Source: Pseudomonas graminis
GTDB lineage: Bacteria > Pseudomonadota > Gammaproteobacteria > Pseudomonadales > Pseudomonadaceae
Direction: 5' to 3'
Assembly: GCF_013201545.1 (NCBI RefSeq)
Contig: NZ_CP053746.1
Span: forward strand, 1,825,001-1,889,000
Length of the DNA stretch: 64,000 nt
Under the pieces are notes generated by a model. The model searched no databases. It was not told where the DNA came from and saw nothing but the letters and a program-made list of their open reading frames with translations. This document shows positions 45,851-54,441 of this stretch, one piece after another (the first letter of the stretch is position 1; the number at the start of each line of letters is the position of its first letter). The position numbers and the translations under genes are program-made.

Positions 45851-46933
45851 ATGGGACAGCGTACGCCCCTCTTTGACCTACACCTCGCGCTTGGCGCGAA
45901 GCTGGTTGATTTTGGTGGTTGGGACATGCCCTTGCACTACGGATCGCAGGTCGAGGAGCACCATCAGGTGCGCCGGGATTGCGGGATTTTCGACGTGTCC
46001 CACATGCATGTGCTCGACGTATCTGGCAGCCAGGCCAAGCTTTGGCTGCAACATCTGCTGGCCAACGACGTCGGCAGGTTGCAACAGACCGGGCAGGCGC
46101 TCTACAGCGCGATGCTGGACACTCAGGGCGGTATCGTCGACGACATGATCGTCTACCTGACCGACGAGGGTTATCGCCTGGTGGTCAACGCAGCCACCGG
46201 CGATAAGGATCTGGCCTGGATGAACGCCAACGTTGCCGGCTACGACGTGCGCGTCAAACACCGCTCGGAACTGGCGATGCTTGCCATTCAGGGGCCAAAC
46301 GCCCGGCAGAAGATCGGCGAACTGGTTAATCAGGAACGCACTGCGCTTATCCACACCCTCAGGCCCTTCGAAGGCCAGCAAGAGGGCGACTGGTTCATTG
46401 CCCGCACAGGTTATACCGGTGAAGACGGCCTGGAGATCATCCTGCCCGCCACCGAAGCCTGCAGTTTTTTCAACGACATGGTCGGTGCCGGCATCTCGCC
46501 GATCGGTCTGGGCGCCCGCGATACGCTGCGGCTGGAAGCGGGCATGAATCTGTACGGTCAGGAAATCGACGAGCAGGTTTCGCCCCTGATCTCCAATATG
46601 GCCTGGACGGTCGCGTGGATACCTGAAGACCGTAAGTTCATCGGGCGCGCTGCACTCGAAGCAGAGCGAGCGCGAGGCATCGCCTCAAGGCTTGTAGGGC
46701 TGGTCCTGGAAGAGCGCGGCGTTTTGCGTGCTCATCAGGTCGTCCGAATAGCGGAAGTTGGCGAAGGAGAGATCACCAGTGGTAGTTTCTCTCCTACGCT
46801 AAGCAAGTCGATCGCGCTGGCGCGAGTGCCGATGGCTACCGCTGACCGTGCCGAGGTGGAAATCCGGGGCAAGTGGTACCCGGTCCGAGTGGTTCGACCC
46901 GCATTCGTGCGGCACGGCAAGGCCTTGATATAA
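45851..46933 (+). CDS. gcvT: Glycine cleavage system T protein (aminomethyltransferase)
   Basis: A 360-residue T protein that transfers the methylene group from the H-protein lipoyl arm to tetrahydrofolate, releasing ammonia. RTPLFDLHLALGAKLVDFGGWDMPLHYGS and CGIFDVSHMHVLDV at the N-terminus, GYTGEDGLEIILP and GLGARDTLRLEAGMNLYGQ are characteristic; the catalytic aspartate lies in the first DVSHM block. AAGGAG precedes the ATG. gcvH follows after 67 bases. Confidence 0.96.
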   Translation: MGQRTPLFDLHLALGAKLVDFGGWDMPLHYGSQVEEHHQVRRDCGIFDVSHMHVLDVSGSQAKLWLQHLLANDVGRLQQTGQALYSAMLDTQGGIVDDMIVYLTDEGYRLVVNAATGDKDLAWMNANVAGYDVRVKHRSELAMLAIQGPNARQKIGELVNQERTALIHTLRPFEGQQEGDWFIARTGYTGEDGLEIILPATEACSFFNDMVGAGISPIGLGARDTLRLEAGMNLYGQEIDEQVSPLISNMAWTVAWIPEDRKFIGRAALEAERARGIASRLVGLVLEERGVLRAHQVVRIAEVGEGEITSGSFSPTLSKSIALARVPMATADRAEVEIRGKWYPVRVVRPAFVRHGKALI

Positions 46934-47000
46934 CCCTGATTTTGAAAGCCATCCCTGGCGGGTTTTTCCGCTGACCTGATGAAGTAGAGAGGATAAGAAC

Positions 47001-47384
47001 ATGAGCACTATTCCCGCCGAACTGCGTTTTGCCGAGAGCCACGAGTGGGCCAAGCAAGAGGGTGATCTGATCGTTGTCGGTATTTCCGATCATGCGCAGG
47101 AAGCGCTGGGTGACGTGGTGTTCGTCGAGCTGCCTGAGGTGGGTAAGGTTTTCGCGGCCCCAGGTGATCAGGCCGGTGTCGTCGAGTCGGTAAAGGCTGC
47201 CTCTGACATCTACTCGCCCGTGGCGGGCGAAGTCGTCGAAGTCAACGAGGCGCTGGCTGATGGCCCAGAGGCATTGAACGAGGCGCCATACGCGTCGTGG
47301 ATCTTCAAGGTCAAGCCAGCCAATACCGAAGACCTGGGCAAGCTGCTCGACGCAGCGGGCTACAAGGCACTGATCGGCGAATAA
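47001..47384 (+). CDS. gcvH: Glycine cleavage system H protein
   Basis: A 127-residue lipoyl carrier. The lipoylated lysine is K65 in [24 protein letters not shown] and [19 protein letters not shown] are the usual N-terminal blocks. GAGAGGA lies upstream of the ATG. In P. aeruginosa gcvP follows; here a strong terminator follows instead. Confidence 0.97.
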   Translation: MSTIPAELRFAESHEWAKQEGDLIVVGISDHAQEALGDVVFVELPEVGKVFAAPGDQAGVVESVKAASDIYSPVAGEVVEVNEALADGPEALNEAPYASWIFKVKPANTEDLGKLLDAAGYKALIGE

Positions 47385-47401
47385 GCCGGTCGGTCAGGCA
47401 C

Positions 47402-47430
47402 AAAAAAGCCGCTCAAGTGAGCGGCTTTTT
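47402..47430 (+). terminator. Terminator after gcvH
   Basis: AAAAAAGCCGCTC, loop, GAGCGGCTTTTT; begins 18 bases after the stop. The A tract also lets it serve the convergent DUF2388 gene. Confidence 0.93.
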
Positions 47431-47481
47431 ATTGGGAGCGAGATTGGCGTTATGCCGCCAACTCGTCACAACAGATCCGAC

Positions 47482-47799
47482 TTATTGCTCGGCAACCAGA
47501 TTCTTCGCCAGGATGGCGTTTGCCAGGTCCATGTCCGATGCCTTCAGGGCCGGATTGTCTTTGCGCACCTGATCCATGGCTGCTTCCAGGTATGGGCCGC
47601 GGATTTCGCCGTTGCTGGCGACGAAGCTGCCAGCGTCGTCTTGTGCGGCGACGATCAGCTTGTGGTGACGGAAGGTAAGGTAGGTGGAACCGGTTGTGGC
47701 ACCAGACGACAGCACGTCCCGCAGAAAACCGTCAGCCATCGCTGAACCGACCGGCAGGGAAAGCAAAGCTAACGTGGCTACAGCAAGTTTGAGACGCAT
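47482..47799 (-). CDS. DUF2388 (TIGR02448) family secreted protein
   Basis: A 105-residue protein with a signal peptide (MRLKLAVATLALLSLPVGSAMA). The mature part contains LSSGATTGSTYLTFRHHKLI, DDAGSFVASNGEIRGPYLEAA and a C-terminal helical segment with SDMDLANAILA, the pattern of DUF2388, a Pseudomonas-specific family often found in tandem copies. Only one is here. ATG 47799 is preceded by GGAG; the longer frame to 47871 would place the signal peptide internally. Function unknown. Confidence 0.85.
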   Translation of the reverse strand: MRLKLAVATLALLSLPVGSAMADGFLRDVLSSGATTGSTYLTFRHHKLIVAAQDDAGSFVASNGEIRGPYLEAAMDQVRKDNPALKASDMDLANAILAKNLVAEQ

Positions 47800-48070
47800 G
47801 AGAGGTACTCCGATGTTTGTTTGTTCTGAAACGATTTGATACGCCGTTCCCTGCTCTAGTTCCCCAGGCACAGGGCGTCATAGCGCGACGGCCTGCCAAG
47901 TCGGCTCGCGCCGGGAGTTGATCAACGTTCAGAGGGTCACGGTTGATGACGGTGGGAAGTCGATCGGGCAGAGTAAGGCGACTGCAATCTGCGCGGCTTC
48001 TGTGTTTGAGCGGAGGAACGGCTGGCGCAGCCCATCGAGATTCAAGCCGCAAAAACAATAGGAGGGCGTC

Positions 48071-48841
48071 ATGGCTGTTCTGGAAAGTTTTCGTCTCGAC
48101 GGCAGGGTGGCGCTGATCACCGGCTCCAGCGCAGGCATTGGTCTGGCGATTGCCCGGGGCCTGGCGGAAGCGGGCGCCACGGTCGTGCTCAACGGCCGAA
48201 ATGCCGAGACGCTGCAATCGGCCGCCCAAGCCCTGATCGCGGAGGGTCATGCAGTTCACACGCAGAGTTTTGATGTGACGGACAGCAAGGCGGTCGCCGT
48301 TGCGGTTCAGGACATCGAAGAACGCGTCGGACCGCTGGAAATCCTGGTCAACAACGCCGGCATCCAACGGCGCGGGCCGCTGGCGGAGTTCGCCGAGGCG
48401 GACTGGCACGAGCTGATGCGCACCAACCTCGACAGCGCGTTCTTCGTCGGCCAGGCCGTCGCGCGCTGCATGATCCCCCGTGGACGCGGGCGCATCATCA
48501 ACATCTGTTCCGTGCAAAGCGAGCTGGGCCGGCCGGGTATCGCGCCGTACACCGCGAGCAAAGGCGCGCTGAAGATGCTGACCAAGGGCATGGCGATCGA
48601 CTGGGGCCCGTTCGGTCTCAACGTCAACGGAATCGGACCGGGATACTTCAAGACCGAGCTGAACGCTGCGCTGGTCGCCAATACCGAATTCAGCGACTGG
48701 CTGGTGCAGCGCACGCCGAGCCGTCGTTGGGGCGAAGTGTCGGAGCTGGCGGGCGCGGCGGTGTTTCTGGCCTCGGACGCAGCCAGCTTCGTCAATGGCC
48801 ATATTCTTTACGTCGACGGTGCCATTACGGCATCGCTGTAA
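48071..48841 (+). CDS. idnO: Gluconate 5-dehydrogenase (SDR family)
   Basis: A 256-residue short-chain dehydrogenase with TGSSAGIGLAIARGLAEAG, NNAGIQRRGPLAEF and the catalytic Y-x-x-x-K in APYTASKGALKML. The IQRRGP motif and the WHELMRTNLDSAFFV block fit 5-keto-D-gluconate reductase (IdnO/Gno). It reduces 5-ketogluconate to gluconate. AGGAGGG precedes the ATG. It forms a two-gene operon with idnD, 14 bases apart. No transporter or idonate regulator is adjacent. Confidence 0.9.
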   Translation: MAVLESFRLDGRVALITGSSAGIGLAIARGLAEAGATVVLNGRNAETLQSAAQALIAEGHAVHTQSFDVTDSKAVAVAVQDIEERVGPLEILVNNAGIQRRGPLAEFAEADWHELMRTNLDSAFFVGQAVARCMIPRGRGRIINICSVQSELGRPGIAPYTASKGALKMLTKGMAIDWGPFGLNVNGIGPGYFKTELNAALVANTEFSDWLVQRTPSRRWGEVSELAGAAVFLASDAASFVNGHILYVDGAITASL

Positions 48842-48855
48842 CCCGGAGAACGAAC

Positions 48856-49905
48856 ATGCAAGCGATTGTCTGCCACGCCGCGAAAGACCTGCGTGTCGAG
48901 CCCGGCAACGAAGCACTGCCCCTGTCTGCCGGACAGTTGCGCGTACGCGTTGCTCGCGGCGGTATCTGCGGCTCGGATCTTCACTACTACCAGCACGGCG
49001 GATTCGGTGCCGTTCGGCTGAAAGAGCCGATGGTCCTTGGCCATGAAATTTCGGCAGTCATCGAGGAAGTCGGCGACGCCCAGAGCGCTTTCAGCGTCGG
49101 GCAACGGATTTCCGTGTCGCCGTCACGGCCGTGCGGAGACTGCAAATACTGTCACGAAGGCCTGCTCAACCATTGCCTGAACATGCGTTTTTACGGCAGC
49201 GCGATGCCGTTTCCGCACATTCAGGGCGCCTTCCGGGAGCACTTGGTGATCGAATCGAACCAGGCCCATGTGCTGGCGCCGACCGCGACGCTGGCTGAAG
49301 GCGCCCTGGCCGAGCCCCTGTCGGTCGGGCTTCACGCGATCCAGCGCGCCGGCGGCGTGTTCGGCAAGCGCGTCCTGGTGACCGGCTGCGGCCCGATAGG
49401 CAACTTGCTAATCGGCAGTCTGCGCGCGGCGGGTGCGTTGCAGATTATTGCCGCAGATCTGAGCGACAGCGCGTTGGCCTGCGCGCGCCGCATGGGTGCC
49501 AGCGAAACCCACAATCTGCGCGACGAGCCCGAAGCACTGGCGCGCTATACCGCCGACAAGGGTTATTTCGACGTGATGTTCGAGGCCTCCGGCAGTGCGC
49601 AAGCCCTGCGCGATGGCCTGACCTGCATGCGACCGCGTGGGGTTGTGGTGACAGTCGGGCTCGGTGGCGATGTGGCAATTCCGCTGAACCTAGTGGTGGG
49701 CAAGGAAATCGACCTGCGCGGTACCTTTCGCTTCCATCCCGAATTCGCCCAGGCGGTGGACTTGCTCAATCGCAAGGTGATCGACGTGACCCCGGTGATC
49801 TCCCACACCCTCGCGTTTCAGGACGCGGTCCAGGCGTTCGAGCTGGCCGGGGACAAGCAGCAAGCGATGAAAGTCGTGCTGGATTTCGGGGTGCCGGACC
49901 AGTAA
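48856..49905 (+). CDS. idnD: L-idonate 5-dehydrogenase
   Basis: A 349-residue zinc-dependent medium-chain dehydrogenase. The catalytic zinc cysteine in GGICGSDLHYYQHGG, the structural zinc cysteines in SRPCGDCKYCHEGLLNHC, and the nucleotide motif VTGCGPIGNL are present. It oxidises L-idonate to 5-ketogluconate, which idnO then reduces. CGGAGAA precedes ATG 48856. The TAA is followed with no gap by the stop codon of the convergent GspE gene. Confidence 0.9.
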   Translation: MQAIVCHAAKDLRVEPGNEALPLSAGQLRVRVARGGICGSDLHYYQHGGFGAVRLKEPMVLGHEISAVIEEVGDAQSAFSVGQRISVSPSRPCGDCKYCHEGLLNHCLNMRFYGSAMPFPHIQGAFREHLVIESNQAHVLAPTATLAEGALAEPLSVGLHAIQRAGGVFGKRVLVTGCGPIGNLLIGSLRAAGALQIIAADLSDSALACARRMGASETHNLRDEPEALARYTADKGYFDVMFEASGSAQALRDGLTCMRPRGVVVTVGLGGDVAIPLNLVVGKEIDLRGTFRFHPEFAQAVDLLNRKVIDVTPVISHTLAFQDAVQAFELAGDKQQAMKVVLDFGVPDQ

Positions 49906-51690
49906 CTAACGCTGCTCGCTCTGCGGTGTCACGCGTAGCACCTCTTCAACCGTCGTCAGGCCCGCCGCGACCTTCTGTGCGCCGGACAAGCGCAGGCTGC
50001 GCATGCCGTCTTTGAAGCCCTGACGGCGCAACGCCGTCAGGTCCAGGTCCGCCGTGATCAGCGACTTCACGGCGTCCGACATCAGCATGATTTCGTACAC
50101 CCCCGCACGCCCGCGATAGCCCGTGTCGCGGCACTCCGCGCAACCCACGGCCCGATGCGCGCCGGTGGGCACCGGCGCCTGCCATGGCCGCGTCAGGGTC
50201 TGCCAGTCCACCTCATCCATTTCGATCGGCGCCTTGCAGTGCGGGCACAGCGTACGCACCAGACGCTGCGCCATCACGCCGAGGATCGTTGCCTTGAGCA
50301 GATAATGCGGCACACCCAACTCCAGCAGACGGCTAATGGCGCTGGGCGCGTCGTTGGTGTGCAGCGTCGACAGCACCAAGTGACCGGTCAACGCCGCCTG
50401 AATCGCCATTTCTGCGGTTTCCAGGTCGCGAATCTCGCCGATCATGATGATGTCCGGGTCTTGCCGCATCAGCGCGCGCACGCCGCTGGCAAAGGTCAAA
50501 TCAATGTTGTGCTGCACCTGCATCTGATTGAACGCAGGCTCAACCATCTCGATCGGGTCTTCGATGGTGCAGAGGTTCACCTCCGAAGTCGCCAGCATTT
50601 TCAGCGTCGTGTACAGCGTGGTGGTCTTGCCGGAACCTGTCGGGCCGGTCACCAGAATGATGCCGTTGGGCTGTCGGGTCATGCCCTCCCATCGACGCAA
50701 GTCATCGCCGGAGAATCCGAGCTGGTCGAAGTCCTTGAGCAGCACTTCCGGGTCAAAAATCCGCATGACCATCTTTTCGCCGAAGGCCGTGGGCAGCGTC
50801 GACAGCCGCAGCTCCACCTCGCCACCGTCAGGCGTTTTGGTCTTCACCCGGCCGTCCTGGGGCTTGCGCTTTTCGGCCACGTTCATCCGGCCCAGGCTTT
50901 TCAGGCGGCTGGTCACGGCCATCGCCACCTGGGGCGGGAATTGATAAACGTTGTGCAGCACGCCGTCGATGCGGAAGCGTACGGTACCGGCCTCGCGGCG
51001 GGGCTCGATGTGAATATCGCTCGCCCGCTGCTGATAGGCGTACTGGAACAGCCAGTCGACAATATTGACGATGTGCGCGTCGTTGGCGTCCGGCTCTTGA
51101 TCGCTGGCGCCGAGCTTGAGCAACTGTTCAAAGTTGCCCATGTTGCTGATTTTCTGATCGCTGGCACTCGCGCCGCTGACCGATTTCGCCAGCCGGTAAA
51201 ACTCGACGGCCAGTTTCTGTACGTCAACGGGATTGGCGACGACGCGCTTGATCGGCATCTTCAGCACGTGGGTGAGGTCGGCTTCCCACGCATTCACGTA
51301 CGGTTGCGCGCTGGCGATGGTCACTGCGTCGCGATCAACGTCCACCGCAAGAATCTTGTGGCGTTGGGCGAAGGCGTAGGACATCAACGGGGTCACGGCG
51401 GCGACGTTGATCTTCAGCGGGTCAATGCGCAGATAGGGCTGGCCCGATTGCTCCGCCAGCCAGGCGGTCAGGGTTTCGAGGTCTAGTTTCTTGCCGGGCC
51501 GCTTGTGGTTGTCGAACTGCTGGGTGGCGATGAGTTCGAGCGGGTGGGCGTGGAGGTTCTGCGCGGCTCGGCGCAGCGTGAGCGCATATTCGGCGTTGTC
51601 CTGATCGAGGTATCCCTGCGCGACGAGGTCACGCAGTACTTCGTTCAGATCCAGCCAGCGGTCCTGAGATGATGAGGCGAGGACGGACAT
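49906..51690 (-). CDS. Orphan GspE/PilB family secretion ATPase
   Basis: A 594-residue hexameric ATPase of the type II secretion/type IV pilus class. After an N-terminal GspE-like domain come the Walker A GPTGSGKTTTLY, Asp box, Walker B (IIMIGEIRDLETAEMA) and His box (HLVLSTLHTNDA), and a zinc motif CPHC with CAEC near residues 490-540. AAGGAG precedes the ATG. No secretin, pseudopilin or other Gsp/Pil gene is nearby; the orthologue in P. aeruginosa (PA5210) is equally isolated. It might serve another secretion machine in trans. Confidence 0.92.
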   Translation of the reverse strand: MSVLASSSQDRWLDLNEVLRDLVAQGYLDQDNAEYALTLRRAAQNLHAHPLELIATQQFDNHKRPGKKLDLETLTAWLAEQSGQPYLRIDPLKINVAAVTPLMSYAFAQRHKILAVDVDRDAVTIASAQPYVNAWEADLTHVLKMPIKRVVANPVDVQKLAVEFYRLAKSVSGASASDQKISNMGNFEQLLKLGASDQEPDANDAHIVNIVDWLFQYAYQQRASDIHIEPRREAGTVRFRIDGVLHNVYQFPPQVAMAVTSRLKSLGRMNVAEKRKPQDGRVKTKTPDGGEVELRLSTLPTAFGEKMVMRIFDPEVLLKDFDQLGFSGDDLRRWEGMTRQPNGIILVTGPTGSGKTTTLYTTLKMLATSEVNLCTIEDPIEMVEPAFNQMQVQHNIDLTFASGVRALMRQDPDIIMIGEIRDLETAEMAIQAALTGHLVLSTLHTNDAPSAISRLLELGVPHYLLKATILGVMAQRLVRTLCPHCKAPIEMDEVDWQTLTRPWQAPVPTGAHRAVGCAECRDTGYRGRAGVYEIMLMSDAVKSLITADLDLTALRRQGFKDGMRSLRLSGAQKVAAGLTTVEEVLRVTPQSEQR

Positions 51691-51802
51691 GCGGGCTCCT
51701 TGGTACGAGACGGCTTACTTCGGTGTTGAGCAAGAGTAGTCCCAAGCGTGCCAGTTGTAGCGCCCTGCCGGTAGCGAAGCGTTGCCAATATTTTCGGAGC
51801 AC

Positions 51803-52150
51803 TCAACTGGCGGCGAGTGAGACGACCTCGGTTACGACGTGCAAATTGCCCATGGGTTCAAGTTCAACCGAGCAAACACTGACCAGATTGCGCATTTTTT
51901 CGCCAATCACCTGAGCGCGGTGCCACGTCATGCCGCCCACCTCGACATTCACCATCAGCATGCCGTCCTGCTGCAGCACGCTGACCTGTTGGGGGATCAG
52001 GTACTGCATCGCGAACAGGTTGAGCAGCCGGCAGAGCACGTCAGCCTCTGCCTCGGCGAGGATTTGGTAGCGCGACAGGCAATGAGCGTTGCCGACCGAC
52101 CAGACGTCGTGGCGAAACGGAGCAGGGCTGACGGTTTCGAAATGTGGCAT
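51803..52150 (-). CDS. Small protein with an ACT-like domain, divergent from an Lrp regulator
   Basis: A 115-residue protein with a perfect AGGAGG ribosome site. From about residue 33, ADVLCRLLNLFAMQYLIPQQ, QDGMLMVNVEVGG and MRNLVSVCSVELE follow the strand-helix-strand-strand-helix-strand order of ACT domains and recall small acetolactate synthase subunits (IlvM/IlvN). No enzyme domain is attached. The family is not one I can name. Divergent from the Lrp/AsnC gene with 148 bases between, so it is likely a target of that regulator, possibly an amino-acid sensor. Confidence 0.65.
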   Translation of the reverse strand: MPHFETVSPAPFRHDVWSVGNAHCLSRYQILAEAEADVLCRLLNLFAMQYLIPQQVSVLQQDGMLMVNVEVGGMTWHRAQVIGEKMRNLVSVCSVELEPMGNLHVVTEVVSLAAS

Positions 52151-52298
52151 GGGATACCTCCTGACAATCTCGTCGTGGCAATGACGTTGAATGGCAGAAA
52201 GTTTTACACGTTGAAAAAGAAATTTCTGATCGAAGATGCGCTGTATTAGGCTGTATTGGACTTGTTTATGTGACAGAGCCTACTTTCAGGAATTGACT

Positions 52299-52769
52299 AT
52301 GCAAACTGACCTGGATGCCTACGACCGGAAGATTCTCGCGCTGCTGCAGGAGGATGCGTCGCTGTCCAGCGCGCAAATCGCCGAGCAGGTGGGCCTGTCG
52401 CAATCGCCTTGCTGGCGCAGGATCCAGCGGCTCAAAGATGAGGGCGTTATCCGACGGCAGGTGACGCTGCTGGATCGCAAGAAGATCGGCTTGAATACGC
52501 AAATTTTTGCAGAGGTGAAACTCAACGCCCACGGTCGGTCCAACTTCACTGAATTCACCGAGGCAATCCGTAGTTTCCCGGAAGTGCTGGAGTGTTATGT
52601 GCTAATGGGGTCGGTGGACTTTTTGCTGCGTATCGTGACGCCGGACATCGAAGCGTACGAGCGATTCTTCTTCGAAAAGCTCTCGCTGGTGCCGGGGATT
52701 CAAGAGGTGAATTCGACCGTGGCGCTGTCGGAAATCAAATCGACGACGAGCTTGCCAATTGGCAGATAG
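52299..52769 (+). CDS. Lrp/AsnC family transcriptional regulator
   Basis: A 156-residue regulator. N-terminal helix-turn-helix LDAYDRKILALLQEDASLSSAQIAEQVGLS with SPCWRRIQRLKDEGVI, C-terminal RAM (ligand-binding) domain including VLECYVLMGSVDFLLRIV. Such proteins form octamers and respond to amino acids. The open frame reaches back to 52236; ATG 52299 (MQTDLDAYDRK) matches the family start. Its ligand is unknown; the divergent ACT-like gene is the natural candidate target. Confidence 0.92.
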   Translation: MQTDLDAYDRKILALLQEDASLSSAQIAEQVGLSQSPCWRRIQRLKDEGVIRRQVTLLDRKKIGLNTQIFAEVKLNAHGRSNFTEFTEAIRSFPEVLECYVLMGSVDFLLRIVTPDIEAYERFFFEKLSLVPGIQEVNSTVALSEIKSTTSLPIGR

Positions 52770-52809
52770 GCCGCTTATCCCACGTATTTGGTAGGACCGT
52801 ATACATCTA

Positions 52810-52902
52810 GTGGGACCGGCTTTAGCCGGGAAAGCGTCGGTGGCACACCATAAAGATAAGGGTGTACAACCCGGCCTCTTCCCGGCTAAAGCCGGTCCTA
52901 CG
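52810..52902. repeat. REP pair (BIME)
   Basis: GTGGGACCGGCTTTAGCCGG at the left and CTTCCCGGCTAAAGCCGGTCC at the right. The GGCCTCTTCC side lies at the right here, so the unit is inverted relative to copies 3 and 4. It lies between convergent genes and ends about six bases from the CHAD gene stop. Confidence 0.9.
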
Positions 52903-52907
52903 CGTAC

Positions 52908-54275
52908 TTACAACTTCAGCAATGTCTTCCACGCCCGGCTTTGCAGCACGGTGATGGTCTGCTGCATGCGGGCATCGAGGATTTCGTCGGTGATGTCCAG
53001 GTGCGCCAGTTGCTCGAGCTTGTTCAACTCGCCATACAAGCGGTCCAGCTCAGGCAGGTCGAGGGCCTGGCGGGCATAGTGCAGCCAGACCTGGATGCGC
53101 TCGATGCGTGGCAGTTGCTCGGCAAGGTCTTCCGGCTGCTGCTGGTAGCGCGGCAGGTTCAGCGCGGTCGCTTCATCGCCCAGGAAACGCGGTACCCAGC
53201 TGCTGAGCATCGCGTGGCCCTGACGATTGCCACGATTATTGCGCTCGACTGTCCAGCTGCGCGCCATCAACCAGCGTGAGGTGGTCAGTGAGAACAGGCC
53301 CCAGCGGGTGTCCTGCAACTCTTCGATGAACTGCTCATGGGCAGCGGCGCGTACGTCGCCATCTTCCTGGCCGGCGAGCACCAGCGTGCGCCAGTCTTCC
53401 AGCAAGGCGTCCAGCGCGGCGCGCAGGTCATGGGTCGTTGAGCGCGGAGCGGCTTGGCCCAGGCTGCCGGCCAGAGCGCGCAGTTCAGCGAGCACTTCGA
53501 CCCACTCCTGCAACAGGCTCCAGTGACCATTGAAACGGTATTGCTCGGCCAGACGCTGGCTGCTGCCGAGCAGGAACCAGGCGATGGCGTTAAACGCGTC
53601 GTCTACCGAGAGTTCGCCATGCAGCTCGGGCGTCGGCAACTTGATCGAGTAGCTGCTGGCGTCGAACAGGCGATAGCCACGCTCGGCCTTGCTGATATCG
53701 CAGGGCATCAGCGGCAGCTTCTCGGCCAGCTCTGCGGCCAGTTCCAGCAGCGCGGCAGGGTCGCCTTCGCGCAACTCCAGTTCCAGCTCGCATATTTCTT
53801 CCTGCTGCTTGCCGGCGACAACCTTGCCCAGGTCCAGCGCTGCTTCGATCACCACCTTGGTCTTGCCACGGCCCCAAGCGATTTCCGCTTTCTCGCGGAC
53901 GAAATCAGTGGTGAACACCGGCTTGATGGTTTTCTTGTCCAGATCCGCCAGTTGCTCGGGCCAGCATTCGCCGTCGAGCTTCTTTAGGTCCAGCTTGGCC
54001 TTGGGCACGTCCCAGTTGTATTCGTTGCGCTCGGACAGGCCCGCCACGCTCTGGCCGCGGGTCTTGAGGGTCTGAATGATTGCGTCGCCATCGCGGCGAA
54101 GGCGCAGCGCAACTTTGGCATGGGCCAGCTCACGCTCGGGAGTGTCGAAGTACTGATTGAACAGCTCCAACCGCTCCCAGCCACCCTTGTTGCGCTTCTT
54201 CAGCAACGGGTGCTCGCGCAGGGCTATGAGGGTTTCGCGGCTGACGCGGAGTTTGATTTCGGTTTCTTTCTGCAT
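52908..54275 (-). CDS. CYTH-CHAD domain protein (inorganic triphosphatase-like)
   Basis: A 455-residue protein. The N-terminal CYTH domain has the signature E-x-E-x-K in KETEIKLRVS and alternating charged strands (ALRLRRDGDAIIQTLKTRG) that line a phosphate tunnel; it resembles E. coli YgiF, a triphosphatase. The C-terminal CHAD domain (about residues 215-455) is helical with conserved histidines and arginines, as in RRDGD and DLRAALDALL; CHAD domains bind polyphosphate. ATG 54275 is preferred to the TTG at 54290. Divergent from argE. A link to polyphosphate metabolism (ppk, ppx in this window) is an inference from domain knowledge. Confidence 0.9.
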   Translation of the reverse strand: MQKETEIKLRVSRETLIALREHPLLKKRNKGGWERLELFNQYFDTPERELAHAKVALRLRRDGDAIIQTLKTRGQSVAGLSERNEYNWDVPKAKLDLKKLDGECWPEQLADLDKKTIKPVFTTDFVREKAEIAWGRGKTKVVIEAALDLGKVVAGKQQEEICELELELREGDPAALLELAAELAEKLPLMPCDISKAERGYRLFDASSYSIKLPTPELHGELSVDDAFNAIAWFLLGSSQRLAEQYRFNGHWSLLQEWVEVLAELRALAGSLGQAAPRSTTHDLRAALDALLEDWRTLVLAGQEDGDVRAAAHEQFIEELQDTRWGLFSLTTSRWLMARSWTVERNNRGNRQGHAMLSSWVPRFLGDEATALNLPRYQQQPEDLAEQLPRIERIQVWLHYARQALDLPELDRLYGELNKLEQLAHLDITDEILDARMQQTITVLQSRAWKTLLKL

Positions 54276-54441
54276 GGCCGGAGAATCCAAACGCTCTATC
54301 GCTGATAACAGGGGGCGCAGCCGGAATCGACACAGCTGCGTGGGCCGTGCAGTGTACAGGACATCAACCGTGACAGTTTATTCATGCGGGCCAATCGACC
54401 TATGATGGCTGGCGTGTCGCACCCCATCACCGGAGTCGCCT

